Positions 1 to 8,940 of a stretch of 24,055 bases of DNA are shown here, piece by piece. This DNA comes from Chlamydiota bacterium. GTDB lineage: Bacteria; Chlamydiota; Chlamydiia; Chlamydiales; Rhabdochlamydiaceae. Numbering within the stretch: position 1 is the stretch's first letter; the number at the start of each line of letters is the position of its first letter. The stretch is from the NCBI GenBank assembly GCA_023265495.1, contig JAHFTP010000004.1, positions 1-24,055 on the forward strand, in the 5' to 3' direction. The position numbers and the translations under genes are program-made. Below the pieces are notes generated by a model, which ran no database searches, was not told the origin of the DNA, and saw only the letters and a list, made by a program, of their open reading frames with translations.

Positions 1-690
1 GATATTGTCTGCGTGCAAAGGGACCCTATCAAGATCGATTCGAATCAGCTACAGGCTCTTGGTTTCAGTAGAGTGGAGGTATATAAGAGAAGCCCTGAAA
101 TAAAAGATCTCTTCCTGCACGGATTTTATATCCTGAAAGGAGGTACAAAGAAACTACGCATCATCAATCCGTATCCCCTATCCCGGGAGGATTTGCTCTG
201 CCTTATCCATCATAGCGGACCTCTTGTCGGCTCGACGGGAGATCAGTCTCTGTCAGAGGCGATCTGTCTTGGGAAACTCCCTTTTTATCAATGTGCGACG
301 TGGAAAAGAGACCTTTATAAAGCGCTCATAGGATATGCAGAAGATTTGCATCTTGAGAAATTGGTTACATATTTTGAAACAGTAGGGATGTTTAGTGGAT
401 ATAGGGATGGGGGATCCCCTCCTACGAAAGAGGAGTTGCAACAGTTGTTTGCTCTAGCAGGAGATCCTAGGGTCTTGGAAGAAATGGACATCCTTGCCGG
501 AAGAGTCAAAAGCAGCAGTAATTTTGATCACCTCCTAGAGGCGATGCTGGCAAGGGATTTGCTATGCGCCAAACATCCGGAGCTGCGCGAGGCAGAAGAG
601 GTCGCCTTGCAGATGGTCATGAGCGGCCACTCTATTGAAGAAGCTACAGACAGAGTGGAAAGAACACTGCAAAGTCTTGGTTTTCCATGA
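1..690 (+). CDS. 3' end of a paralogue of the next gene (GT-B-like C-terminal region), partial
   Basis: The reading frame is open from base 1 (GAT ATT GTC TGC reads DIVC), so the GTG at 13 is only the first start-like codon and the true start lies left of the window. The visible 229 residues align along their whole length with residues 781-1015 of the following gene. Both copies share the motif STGDQSLSEAICLGKLPFYQ, which follows a KLRIINPYPLSREDLL segment. A Gly-rich turn followed by SEA, LGK and PF resembles the sugar-nucleotide-binding C-terminal domain of GT-B glycosyltransferases. That is a weak, pattern-level resemblance and no activity should be assumed. The stop TGA (688-690) overlaps the next ATG (687-689), which suggests translational coupling. 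Whether this copy also carries N-terminal helical repeats cannot be seen. Confidence 0.75.
   Translation, partial: DIVCVQRDPIKIDSNQLQALGFSRVEVYKRSPEIKDLFLHGFYILKGGTKKLRIINPYPLSREDLLCLIHHSGPLVGSTGDQSLSEAICLGKLPFYQCATWKRDLYKALIGYAEDLHLEKLVTYFETVGMFSGYRDGGSPPTKEELQQLFALAGDPRVLEEMDILAGRVKSSSNFDHLLEAMLARDLLCAKHPELREAEEVALQMVMSGHSIEEATDRVERTLQSLGFP
181..296 (+). repeat. Near-identical block shared with 3210-3325, copy 1
   Basis: The 116 bases from TCCCGGGAGG to CAATGTGC match 3210-3325 at all but two positions, and both differences are synonymous (TCT/TCC, AAA/AAG). The sequence upstream of the block is clearly more diverged between the two genes. This mosaic fits gene conversion between the paralogues, or very strong constraint on this loop. 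Confidence 0.85.
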
Positions 691-3600
691 GTACAGGGTC
701 AATTGGCAGATCTGAGGTAGATGCTTTGGGAAATATTCCTAGGGCATTGCCCGGTACACAAGAAATTTCAGAGGAACGCCTTAACACGCTAGCGCTTAGA
801 CTCTTTAAGGATTCTAGATTAGATGAATTGAAAAGAGGAGGGTTCTACGAGTTTGTTGGACCGTTTATGAGAGGGGTTATCGATGCAGGCCTGCAAGAGA
901 GTATTCTTGATCTTCTTGCGCGCCTTGGAAGCCGGAAAAGAGAAGGGTTTCAAGACTTCGTCAGACCATTCATAGAAGGAGATGTCAATGAAAAGTTTCG
1001 GGTTCGCATTCTAGAGACCCTCGCGGGAGTTGGAATCGAGGAAAGAGAAGGGTTCCAAGACTTCGTCCGGCCATTCATGGAGGAGATTGTCGATGGAAAC
1101 CTGCAGATCTGTGTTCTTGAGGTCCTCGGCGCGCGCGTCCCTACTGAAGAAAGAGAAGGACTCTATGATTTTCTCCGGCCCTTTATTGAAGAGATTGTCA
1201 GAGGAAGTCTTCATGTAGGTAATTTCGAAGCTCTTGTCTCCTGTGTGTGTAGAGAAAGAAGGGAAGGGTTCTACGATTTTGTCCGGCCGTTCATAAAGGA
1301 GGTTGTCGGAGAGGATCCTGGGGGGCATCTCCTTAGGATCCTTGCAGGAGTTCGGAGAGGAAGAAGGGAAGGGTTCTACGATTTTGTCTTGCCGTTCATA
1401 TCGAGACTTGTCAGAGGAGATGTTCAGATGGTCGCTCTTGAAATCCTTGCAGGAGTTAGGAAGGGAGAGAGGGAAGGATTTTACGGCTTTGCCAAGCCAT
1501 TTATGGAAGGGGTTTTCAACGGAGATCTTCAGATGGTCGCTCTTGAAATCCTTGCAGGGATTAAGAAAGAAGAAAGAGAAGAGTTTTGCCATTTTGCCCT
1601 TCCGTTTATGGGAAGGTTCATCAGTGAAGATTTTCAGGTGTGTGCCCTTAATGTCCTTGCAAAGGTCGAGAGGGGAGAGAGGGAAGGATTTTGTGACTTT
1701 GTCCGGCTATTTACGGAGGGGGGAGACAAGGAAGATCTTCAGGTACATGCCCTTGCAATTCTTGTTTGTGTTGGGAAAGAGGAAAGGAAAGAGTTTTGCG
1801 ATTTTGCCCTTCCGTTTATGGAAGGGATTGTCAAGGGGGATCTTTGGGTGCGTGCCCTTGCAATTCTTGCCTGTGTTGGGAAAGAGGAAAGAAAAGAGTT
1901 CTTCGACCTTGTCTATCCATTCGTAGAAAGGGTGGTGGATGGAAATGATCGGGTCAATGTCTTTATAGATATTGTCAGGGTCTGGAAAGAGGCCGGAAGC
2001 GGGTTTTTAAGTGGGGTGGTCTCTTATGCTGAGAAAGATTTCCACAGTTTTTTCAGAACTCTTCAGCGGTGGCGGCTCTCTCAGAAGACGGTAGATGTTC
2101 TCTTGTCTTTCCCTGAGATGGGGATGCAAGCGAAAATGAGAAACCCTGTTTTCAGGGTGATGATTACCTCTTTTTGTTCAGCGGAGTATGCAAGGAGCTT
2201 TCCTTCTGTTGAACTGCCAAGAGAATTGTCTTCTGAGCAAACATGGAGATTGCAAAGAGCCTTTACGGCGCCTTCTTCGGCTGTGGAAAGAAAAGAGGCC
2301 CTTTCCTTGTCCCCCTTGTGTTCAGCTAGATCTGTCTTGGCACAAATCTGGCTGCCTCTTTTATACGCTCCTCTCATAGAAATCGTTGCCTTGCAGGACC
2401 ACTCCGATACTCCCCTCGTTTTTTGCACCATAGCTCCCAATGGTCTTGGAGACTATTTTTGCGCCCGCAAATGGGCCTCCATTGCACGTAAGAGATACCC
2501 GACCCTTCCTATCTCGGTTGTTGTGGCTTTTCGAGAAGGGGTGGAGCAAAGTCGCTTACTTTCGTTGGAGGATGAGGGGGAGATTTCCACATTTATCAGT
2601 AGTGGAACCTTTGCTTTTTCTTCAGAGGGAGAAGCGGTCATTCAAGGAGCTGCTGTTCTCTTTCAGGGGCCTGAGGGGACGCTTCACACATTTTTCGGCC
2701 AGAGAAGAGATTGCATTGTGAGAAAAGTGACTGAATGTGACTTGGAAGAGATCCCAGGCGGTCGTAAACAACTATTGCAGGAGTCTTTATTTACCTTTAT
2801 GGGCTTCGGTCCTAGAGCCACAGGAATCATCACTTCGCTCCCTAAGATAGGGGGGCTTGGCTCTCTAGAAGACGTAACTTTAAAAGACCTGCTTTTCGGT
2901 AGAAGGAATGAGTCTGATTACAAAGGATCTACTGATCTGCATAGCGCCTATTTTTCCTACGGGAGCAAGGCGTTGCATACCATTTTTATCTCTGTTTGTT
3001 GTGCGAATGCCCAAAAAGACCTTGTTGATATCGTTTGCCTGCAAAAGGATCCTGTCGTGATCGATCTGGATCGGTTGCGAGATCTCGGCTTTAGTGGGGT
3101 AGAGTTATATGAGAGAAGTTCTCAAACGAAAGATATTCTCCTAAGCGAATCTTATGTCTTGCATCCAGGTAGCGCAAAGAAACTGCGCATCATCAACCCG
3201 TATCCCTTGTCCCGGGAGGATTTGCTCTGCCTTATCCATCATAGCGGACCTCTTGTCGGCTCGACGGGAGATCAGTCCCTGTCAGAGGCGATCTGTCTTG
3301 GGAAGCTCCCTTTTTATCAATGTGCCAAATGGAAAAAATGTCTTTATAAAGCGCTCATAGGATATGCAGAAGATTTGCATCTTGGGAAACTGGTCAAATA
3401 TTTTGAAGCAGTAGGGACGTTTAGTGGATATAGAAACGATGGAACCCTCCTTACGGATGAAAAGCAGTTGCAAGAGTTGTTTGCTCTAGCAGGAAACCCC
3501 GAGGTCTCGGAAGAAATGTACATCCTTGCCGGAAGAATCAAAAGCAGCAGTAATTTCGATTACCTCCTAGAGGCGATGCTGGCAAGGGACTTACTGTGTA

Positions 3601-3734
3601 CCAAACACCCCGAGCTGCGTGTGGCGGAAGAAGAGGCCCTACAGATGGTCATGAGCGGCTACCCTATCGAAGAAGGTATAGCCAGGGTGAAGAGAACACA
3701 GCAAAATCTTGGTTTTAGACCCATATCCGGTTAA
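687..3734 (+). CDS. Large protein: 11 tandem 35-aa helical repeats plus a GT-B-like C-terminal half
   Basis: The 1015-residue protein has three visible parts. Residues 1-50 form a leader. Residues 51-437 are eleven tandem units of 35 (twice 36) residues, typified by EGFYDFVRPF at the start and ALEILAGV near the end. Each unit reads as two amphipathic helices, as in HEAT/ARM-type solenoids. From about residue 575 the segment APNGLGDYFCARKWASIA resembles the N-terminal Rossmann edge of a GT-B enzyme. STGDQSLSEAICLGK (about 859-873) would then be the donor-site loop. No signal peptide or membrane segment is evident. Solenoid repeats fused to a possible glycosyltransferase would suit a host-directed or protein-modifying factor, but that is inference. 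The start is fixed by the ATGA overlap with the upstream paralogue; no Shine-Dalgarno is obvious. I do not recognise a named family. Confidence 0.8.
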   Translation: MSTGSIGRSEVDALGNIPRALPGTQEISEERLNTLALRLFKDSRLDELKRGGFYEFVGPFMRGVIDAGLQESILDLLARLGSRKREGFQDFVRPFIEGDVNEKFRVRILETLAGVGIEEREGFQDFVRPFMEEIVDGNLQICVLEVLGARVPTEEREGLYDFLRPFIEEIVRGSLHVGNFEALVSCVCRERREGFYDFVRPFIKEVVGEDPGGHLLRILAGVRRGRREGFYDFVLPFISRLVRGDVQMVALEILAGVRKGEREGFYGFAKPFMEGVFNGDLQMVALEILAGIKKEEREEFCHFALPFMGRFISEDFQVCALNVLAKVERGEREGFCDFVRLFTEGGDKEDLQVHALAILVCVGKEERKEFCDFALPFMEGIVKGDLWVRALAILACVGKEERKEFFDLVYPFVERVVDGNDRVNVFIDIVRVWKEAGSGFLSGVVSYAEKDFHSFFRTLQRWRLSQKTVDVLLSFPEMGMQAKMRNPVFRVMITSFCSAEYARSFPSVELPRELSSEQTWRLQRAFTAPSSAVERKEALSLSPLCSARSVLAQIWLPLLYAPLIEIVALQDHSDTPLVFCTIAPNGLGDYFCARKWASIARKRYPTLPISVVVAFREGVEQSRLLSLEDEGEISTFISSGTFAFSSEGEAVIQGAAVLFQGPEGTLHTFFGQRRDCIVRKVTECDLEEIPGGRKQLLQESLFTFMGFGPRATGIITSLPKIGGLGSLEDVTLKDLLFGRRNESDYKGSTDLHSAYFSYGSKALHTIFISVCCANAQKDLVDIVCLQKDPVVIDLDRLRDLGFSGVELYERSSQTKDILLSESYVLHPGSAKKLRIINPYPLSREDLLCLIHHSGPLVGSTGDQSLSEAICLGKLPFYQCAKWKKCLYKALIGYAEDLHLGKLVKYFEAVGTFSGYRNDGTLLTDEKQLQELFALAGNPEVSEEMYILAGRIKSSSNFDYLLEAMLARDLLCTKHPELRVAEEEALQMVMSGYPIEEGIARVKRTQQNLGFRPISG
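837..1997 (+). repeat. Eleven in-frame tandem repeats of about 105 bp
   Basis: Units begin at residues 51, 86, 121, 157, 193, 228, 263, 298, 333, 368 and 403 of the 1015-aa protein. Units 3 and 4 have 36 residues and the others 35. Conserved positions are an aromatic pair (GFYDF, GFQDF, EFCDF), PF, a Leu/Val-rich second helix and a terminal EER or ERR. At DNA level, units 6 and 7 share CAGATGGTCGCTCTTGAAAT exactly, 105 bp apart. Units 9 and 10 share CTTGCAATTCTTG and GTGTTGGGAAAGAGGAAAG. These matches point to recent unit duplication or homogenisation. A degenerate twelfth unit may begin at 1998 (SGFLSGVVSY). Confidence 0.9.
3210..3325 (+). repeat. Near-identical block shared with 181-296, copy 2
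   Basis: This is the second copy of the 116-bp block, inside the 1015-aa gene. It encodes the GSTGDQSLSEAICLGK loop. Further shorter identical stretches follow in both copies, for example GCGCTCATAGGATATGCAGA (3347 onwards). Confidence 0.85.
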
Positions 3735-3855
3735 CTACTCCTGTTTAAGGGAGCTGCAGAATGTCCTTTCAATAAAAATGGGCTTTCTCTAGAATCTTCC
3801 CTCAATGTAAGTAAAACGTTTTTTTTATCAACAAAGCTAACCGCAAGTCAACATA

Positions 3856-5529
3856 ATGGACGCCGATCAAGAAATGCCTAAAGAACAAACTCAAGAATTG
3901 CAAGACGATAGAAAAGAGGGGACTGGGCAGGTGATTTCTGCTACAGAGGAAAAAAAATCTTCTGTAGGAATAGGTAAAGAAAAAAAACAGATAGTCTCTC
4001 CTGAAATTCAGGCGCTTTCCAAGCTTTTAGAAGAAAAAAATGAGGTAGAGGAAAAGATCTCTACGGCACTGGCCTTTATGAGAAAATGCCTGGAAGGCTC
4101 GAATGTGCCAAGATTCAAAGATTTTTGGGAAGCAAGACGCTTTTGTTTGCCTTTGTTCAAGCTCGGTGCCTCCGTAAAGGCGAAAACAGCGCACCTTTGG
4201 CAGGAGTTTGTAGAAATCTCTGCAGAAGCTCGTAGAGTAAAAGATATTTTAGATGAACAGTCGGTCTTTGCCTGTGAACAGATTACGCTAGCCATTGAAG
4301 CTTTATCTAGCGATTTAGATCGATTTGACAGCTTGCTAAGTAGCCTGCCTGAGATGGATTTTTCCTCGCATTGGCTGAAGAATAAAAGAGAATTTTATCA
4401 AGGCATGCAAAAAGAGTTGCACATTCTCAATACGCTAGCCGCTCGCATTCATGCTCTACGCAAAGAAGTGATCAAGACAGAGATGCGAATTCGAAATAAA
4501 AATAAGCTATTTGATAGTCTATCAAAACTTGGCGACCGCGTCTTCCCTAAAAGAAAAGATCTCATCAAAGAGATCTCCGAGCAGTTTGTAGGGGATGTAA
4601 GGAGTTTTGTAGCAGACAGATATGCAGATGAGGAAACGATCTTGCGTTCAGCGCATTTGCTAAGAGAAGAAATCAAGTCCTTGCAAACCCTAGCTAAGGT
4701 TCTGACATTAAATACCAATGCTTTTACAGAAACGAGGCTGCTGCTTAGCGAATGTTGGGATAAACTCAAAGAAGTGGAAAAAAAGAGAAAGAAAGAATTT
4801 TCAGAGAAAAGAGAGCAATATAAGCAAGCCTATGATCAGGTGATGGAGAAGATCCAAGCGTTTGCTCTTCTTTGTGGGGAAGAAAAACCTTTAGAAGAGA
4901 TAAACAAAGGCTTTGAGGAAGTTCTTCAATTCATGCGCTCTGTGGAGCTAGGACATCCCGAGCTCAGAGCATTAAAAGAGCAGCTGCACAAGGTAAGACA
5001 ACCTATTTTGGATAAGATGCGACAAGAGCAGATGGCTAAAATAGAAAAAGAGCAAGAATGCGAAAAAGCTAGGGTCTCTAAGCTGCAAGCTCTTCGACAA
5101 GCTCTTGAAGAGATCATCGCCAAATCTCAGGAGCTAGATGTAGAAGTTTTAACAGAGAGAAGACAAGAGCATTGGGATAGCTTCACTGCTATGCAGACAT
5201 CAAAGTCAGAGCGCCTTTTAGTGGAGCGGCTATTCAAACAACTCAAAGATTGTATCCATGAGAAAAAAAGCAAAGGGCTCCTCTCCCTTTCCGATGCAGA
5301 TCATCAACAACTTGAACAGCTGCAGAAACTGCTGGAAGAGAGCAAAGAAAGAAGGCTAGAGCTCAAAGTACAGCTAGAGACTTATAGAAAGGCTTTAGGT
5401 GGATCCGGATTTGACTTTGAAAAGGCTATGATGTATCGAGAATGTATAGAAACGGAAAAAGAAAGTTTAGAGAAAATGAATAGAGCCATTGACGATCTAG
5501 AAGAAAAAATTGCTCAGATTGAAGGGTAG
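3856..5529 (+). CDS. Large coiled-coil protein, probable CT768-type conserved chlamydial protein
   Basis: A 557-residue, almost wholly helical, highly charged protein. About 55 N-terminal residues are rich in Glu, Lys and Gln and look disordered. The rest has long heptad-like stretches, such as KLKEVEKKRKKEFSEKREQY and KAMMYRECIETEKESLEKMN at the C-terminus. There is no signal peptide, membrane segment or catalytic motif. It lies upstream of a group containing rsfS, fabF and a Nudix gene. In C. trachomatis, as I recall, the hypothetical CT768 precedes the rsfS homologue CT769, so orthology is plausible but rests on position and general character. The ATG at 3856 has no strong Shine-Dalgarno. 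The stop lies 5 bases before the next start, so the downstream genes are probably co-transcribed. Function unknown; a structural or scaffolding role is only a guess. Confidence 0.8.
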   Translation: MDADQEMPKEQTQELQDDRKEGTGQVISATEEKKSSVGIGKEKKQIVSPEIQALSKLLEEKNEVEEKISTALAFMRKCLEGSNVPRFKDFWEARRFCLPLFKLGASVKAKTAHLWQEFVEISAEARRVKDILDEQSVFACEQITLAIEALSSDLDRFDSLLSSLPEMDFSSHWLKNKREFYQGMQKELHILNTLAARIHALRKEVIKTEMRIRNKNKLFDSLSKLGDRVFPKRKDLIKEISEQFVGDVRSFVADRYADEETILRSAHLLREEIKSLQTLAKVLTLNTNAFTETRLLLSECWDKLKEVEKKRKKEFSEKREQYKQAYDQVMEKIQAFALLCGEEKPLEEINKGFEEVLQFMRSVELGHPELRALKEQLHKVRQPILDKMRQEQMAKIEKEQECEKARVSKLQALRQALEEIIAKSQELDVEVLTERRQEHWDSFTAMQTSKSERLLVERLFKQLKDCIHEKKSKGLLSLSDADHQQLEQLQKLLEESKERRLELKVQLETYRKALGGSGFDFEKAMMYRECIETEKESLEKMNRAIDDLEEKIAQIEG

Positions 5530-5534
5530 TTCTT

Positions 5535-6176
5535 TTGTACGTAAGTATATTTGATTTAGATGGGACCCTTGTCAAAGGAAACAGCAGCTTTTCCTTTCTA
5601 AAGTATTTGCTTCGAAAAAAAGTATTCCCCCCTGTCTATTTTTTCTATTCGCTCTGTTATTTTTTCTTGTTTCGCTACGGCAAGTTGTCGATACAAGAGC
5701 TTCATGAAAAAGTATTTGCCAGGCTGCTCAAAGGGGTTCGTTTGCAGACTGTGCAAGAACACGTAGAGACCTTTGTCAGTGAATATTTAGAGAAGGCCCT
5801 ATATGCGCCTACAGTGATGAAGCTAAGACTCGCTCAGAAGCTCGGTCACTACACGGTTATTTTATCCAATTCCCCCTCCTTTTTAGTTTCTGCCATTGCC
5901 AAGCGACTCCATGTTCATGAGTGGGAATCCACACATTATGCTGTTGACAAGGCGGGGAATTTGTGCCACATTTCATCCATCTTGAAAGGGGAGGACAAGG
6001 CTCTTTACGTAGCCCTTATGAGGGAGAAGTATCACCTTCCTAGGGGACATGTTACAGCCTATTCTGACAGCATCCACGACCTCGCCTTTCTGGAAGCAGC
6101 GGGAGTATCTATTGTTGTGAACCCTGATGCTAAGTTAAAAGGATATAGCAAGAAAAAGAGCTGGCAGCAGATCTAG
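5535..6176 (+). CDS. HAD-superfamily subfamily IB phosphatase
   Basis: A 213-residue haloacid-dehalogenase hydrolase. Motif I is FDLDGTLV, with nucleophile Asp7 and general acid/base Asp9. Motif II is ILSNSPS, with Ser111. Motif III is Lys151 or Lys155 in LKGEDK. Motif IV is YSDSIHD, with Asp178 and Asp182. The helical cap between motifs I and II is that of the IB group, which includes SerB-like and CicA-like phosphatases. The substrate cannot be read from sequence. The cap contains an aromatic hydrophobic stretch (VYFFYSLCYFFLFRYG, residues 34-49), seen in many IB members and possibly membrane-associating. The start is TTG at 5535: it places the nucleophile at residue 7, as is usual, and GAAGGG lies 8 bases upstream. 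Confidence 0.88.
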   Translation: MYVSIFDLDGTLVKGNSSFSFLKYLLRKKVFPPVYFFYSLCYFFLFRYGKLSIQELHEKVFARLLKGVRLQTVQEHVETFVSEYLEKALYAPTVMKLRLAQKLGHYTVILSNSPSFLVSAIAKRLHVHEWESTHYAVDKAGNLCHISSILKGEDKALYVALMREKYHLPRGHVTAYSDSIHDLAFLEAAGVSIVVNPDAKLKGYSKKKSWQQI

Positions 6177-6185
6177 AGAGGGATT

Positions 6186-8351
6186 ATGAATCCAAGATGG
6201 ATGGCAATGCAAGAGATTCTTAACTCACAAGGGCAAGGAAAAAAACAGGGTAATCTTACAGAGAAAGCTCAGTTTGGCATTTTGTCGTTCCACCTTGGCG
6301 AGATGAAAAAACGACTTTCCGGCGATGTTTATGATAATGTCGTACAGGCCATGGTGGGGAAAGGGAAAATTAACTCGGCCTATGCGGATCAGATCGCCTC
6401 CGCTATGCAGCAGTGGGCTTCAGGACATGGGGCTACCCACTTCTGTCACTGGTTCCAGCCGCAGACGGGAGCCCCTGCAGAAAAGCATGACTCTTTCATT
6501 GACTGGAGTGATGAAGGCAAAATCATAGAAAGATTCTCAGGAAAATCTCTGTTAAAGGGAGAGCCTGACGCTTCTTCTTTTCCTTCCGGCGGGTTAAGAA
6601 GGACCTCTAATGCCAGGGGATACACATGCTGGGATCCGTCTTCATTTCCCTTTATTTGGAAGACGGAAAAAGGAGCCCTTCTTTGCATTCCCTCCATTTA
6701 CTATTCTTGGAAAGGGGAGGCGCTCGATATGAAAATCCCTCTTCTGCGATCTGAGGCCAAAATCAACCAAGCAGCACTTAGGCTTACGGCTCTTTTAGGC
6801 ATACCGGCGGATTATGTCTATTCCACCCTGGGCTGTGAGCAAGAATATTTCTTAGTAGACCGCAGGCTGTATTTGCAACGGCCGGACCTGCAACTTGTAG
6901 GGAAAACAGTGTTTGGTGCAGCTCCAGCAAAGTCGCAAGAGCTCGAAGACCACTACTTCGGCTCTATTAAAGAACGAGTGATGCTATTTATGAAAGACTT
7001 TGAAGAGAGGGCGCAGTTGCTTGGCATCCCCGTAAAGACAAGGCATAATGAGGTGGCTCCCAATCAGTTTGAAGTAGCCCCTCTGTTTGAAAGGGCCTCC
7101 ATTGCCGTGGATCACAACCTCCTATTAATGGAGCTGATGAGGCAGGTAGCTCTACATCACGAGCTCGTTTGCCTGTTCCATGAGAAGCCTTTTGCTAAGC
7201 TCAATGGATCAGGGAAGCATTGTAACTGGTCGCTTAGCACAAATATGGGTGTCAATTTACTCGACCCAACAGCTACAGGACAAAATAGGTGGCTATTTCT
7301 CCTTGTACTTACTGCAGTGCTCTGTGCTGTGCATAAGTATAGCGGTCTTTTGCGCGCAGCGATCGCATCGCAGAGCAATGACTATCGTTTAGGAGGGCAT
7401 GAAGCTCCCCCTGCGATTATTTCCGTTTACCTAGGCCAGGCGTTAGAGAAGTTCTTAGACCACTTCGTTAAAGATCCCTCTGCTCGCTATGAGTCTTTCT
7501 TTACACAGAATATGGATATAACCTCTCTTCCCGAGCTCATTTTTGATAAAGCAGATAGAAACCGCACGTCTCCTTTTGCTTTTACCGGGAATAAGTTTGA
7601 ATTTCGCTCTGTAGGGGCGTCGAGCAATTGCTCCCTTCCCGCCACGGTGATCAATGTGATCGTCGCAAGCAGCTTAAATGATTTAGTAGACGAAATAGAA
7701 AGACAGCTTGTAAAAGGTGTGTCTTTGGATAAAGCATGCTTTAAAATAGTGAGAGATGGTCTGAAAGAAAGCCAAAATATCCGGTTTTCAGGAGATAACT
7801 ACTCCGAGGGTTGGAAGGTGGAGGCAAAAAAAAGAAAGCTTCCCATCCTAGAAAAGGCGGTAGAAGCTTATCCTTATTTCTTAACAAAAGAGGGGATCAG
7901 CAGCTTTGAGGGCGTCTTGGCTAAAGAGGAGATCAAAGCTAGGGTCTCCACGATGTTCGATCATTATGGCTCTATGATGAATATCGAAGCTAAACTCATG
8001 CATGAACTGTTCTATGAGCAGATCTATCCTGTAGTTGTAGAGCAACAAAAGGGCTATGCAAAGGCCATCAAGGTGCTAAAGCAGGTGGGAATCAAAGCGT
8101 ATAAGGAGCAACTCTCTCATCTAGATAGTTTGTCTTTGCTAGTGGAAAAAGCGCTGAAAGCGGCAAAGATTTTAGAAAAAGAAAGGGAAAAAGCCTTAGA
8201 GCTCGAAGGAGAAGAGCGAGCCTCCTACTTTGCAGAAAAAGTGTCTAAACGGATGCTAGATCTCCGCCATGCAGTGGATGGACTGGAAAAGATGGTAGAC
8301 GACAGGCTCTGGACCCTTCCTAAGTATAGGGAGCTGCTTTTCTTGCTATGA
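6186..8351 (+). CDS. glnN: Glutamine synthetase type III
   Basis: ATP-dependent ligation of ammonia to glutamate in the cytoplasm. The 721-residue length fits type III enzymes (about 700-730) and is far longer than type I or II. Visible signatures are CEQEYFLVD (217-225) with metal-binding glutamates, RHNEVAPNQFEVAPLFE, and FAKLNGSGKHCNWSLST with NGSGKH at 340-345, the hallmark of the type III family. NRTSPFAFTGNKFEFR follows later. The C-terminal helical extension is also typical of the type. The ATG at 6186 follows AGAGGG at good spacing, and the stop overlaps the nadD start as ATGA. Type III enzymes are best known from Bacteroidota and cyanobacteria. I do not recall one in pathogenic Chlamydia, so this suggests a broader nitrogen metabolism. 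Confidence 0.95.
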   Translation: MNPRWMAMQEILNSQGQGKKQGNLTEKAQFGILSFHLGEMKKRLSGDVYDNVVQAMVGKGKINSAYADQIASAMQQWASGHGATHFCHWFQPQTGAPAEKHDSFIDWSDEGKIIERFSGKSLLKGEPDASSFPSGGLRRTSNARGYTCWDPSSFPFIWKTEKGALLCIPSIYYSWKGEALDMKIPLLRSEAKINQAALRLTALLGIPADYVYSTLGCEQEYFLVDRRLYLQRPDLQLVGKTVFGAAPAKSQELEDHYFGSIKERVMLFMKDFEERAQLLGIPVKTRHNEVAPNQFEVAPLFERASIAVDHNLLLMELMRQVALHHELVCLFHEKPFAKLNGSGKHCNWSLSTNMGVNLLDPTATGQNRWLFLLVLTAVLCAVHKYSGLLRAAIASQSNDYRLGGHEAPPAIISVYLGQALEKFLDHFVKDPSARYESFFTQNMDITSLPELIFDKADRNRTSPFAFTGNKFEFRSVGASSNCSLPATVINVIVASSLNDLVDEIERQLVKGVSLDKACFKIVRDGLKESQNIRFSGDNYSEGWKVEAKKRKLPILEKAVEAYPYFLTKEGISSFEGVLAKEEIKARVSTMFDHYGSMMNIEAKLMHELFYEQIYPVVVEQQKGYAKAIKVLKQVGIKAYKEQLSHLDSLSLLVEKALKAAKILEKEREKALELEGEERASYFAEKVSKRMLDLRHAVDGLEKMVDDRLWTLPKYRELLFLL

Positions 8352-8932
8352 CAAAAGTAGGGCTCGTTGGCGGGACGTTTGATCCTATTCACTTTGGACA
8401 TATTCACCTGGCTCTGCAGCTGCGTGAAAAACACGGTTTGGATAAAGTCTTATTTTCTCCTGCTTATATCTCTCCGTACAAAACAGACACAACTCCTTTT
8501 TTTTCTGCTGCCCACAGACTCAATATGGTAAAGCTTGCCATAGAGCCCATCGAGGGCTTTGAGGTTTTTTCCTACGAGGTAGAACAAAAAAGAGTTTCCT
8601 ATACCATTGACACGGTAAGGATGCTCGTAAACTCCTATGACAAAGCACAACAAAAAGTCTCCTTGCATCTGCTCCTTGGAGAAGATGCTCTTGCAGATTT
8701 TTCCCATTGGAAAGAATCTGCGGAGCTAGCAAAGCTCGCTCCTCCTCTTATTGGATCGAGGTCTTTGCATCCTTCTCTTCCCCAGAACCTATTTGCAGGT
8801 CTTACCCCCATCCCCATCATGGAAATTAGCTCTACAGACATCAGAGAGAGGCTGCTAAGAAAAAAACTCTACTGTGGACATCTTCTTCCTAAAGCAGTAT
8901 TAGAGTATATTTTAGCGAATCAACTAGGGTAG
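8348..8932 (+). CDS. nadD: Nicotinate-nucleotide adenylyltransferase
   Basis: NadD adenylates nicotinate mononucleotide with ATP to give deamido-NAD, in NAD synthesis. The 194-residue protein has the nucleotidyltransferase signature GGTFDPIHFGH at residues 8-18, including the (H/T)xGH triphosphate-binding site. It also has SYTIDTVRML in the middle and ISSTDIRERL near the C-terminus (160-169). Length and motif spacing match NadD. Its ATG sits in an ATGA overlap with glnN, so expression is probably coupled. It is followed after 8 bases by rsfS, and nadD-rsfS adjacency is common in bacteria. Its presence suggests the host bacterium completes at least the late steps of NAD synthesis rather than relying only on import. 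Confidence 0.95.
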   Translation: MTKVGLVGGTFDPIHFGHIHLALQLREKHGLDKVLFSPAYISPYKTDTTPFFSAAHRLNMVKLAIEPIEGFEVFSYEVEQKRVSYTIDTVRMLVNSYDKAQQKVSLHLLLGEDALADFSHWKESAELAKLAPPLIGSRSLHPSLPQNLFAGLTPIPIMEISSTDIRERLLRKKLYCGHLLPKAVLEYILANQLG

Positions 8933-8940
8933 ACTCTTCT

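Noticed and set aside
13..690. GTG at 13 as the start of a complete 225-aa gene
   Set aside because: The frame is open to base 1 and the upstream residues DIVC align with the same segment inside the downstream paralogue.
1303..1926. Long + strand frame (207 codons) within the repeat array, and a 193-codon minus-strand frame at 1011-1592
   Set aside because: Both are by-products of the 105-bp in-frame repeats: a stop-free alternative frame in one unit stays stop-free in all. Their translations are low-complexity copies with no independent signals.
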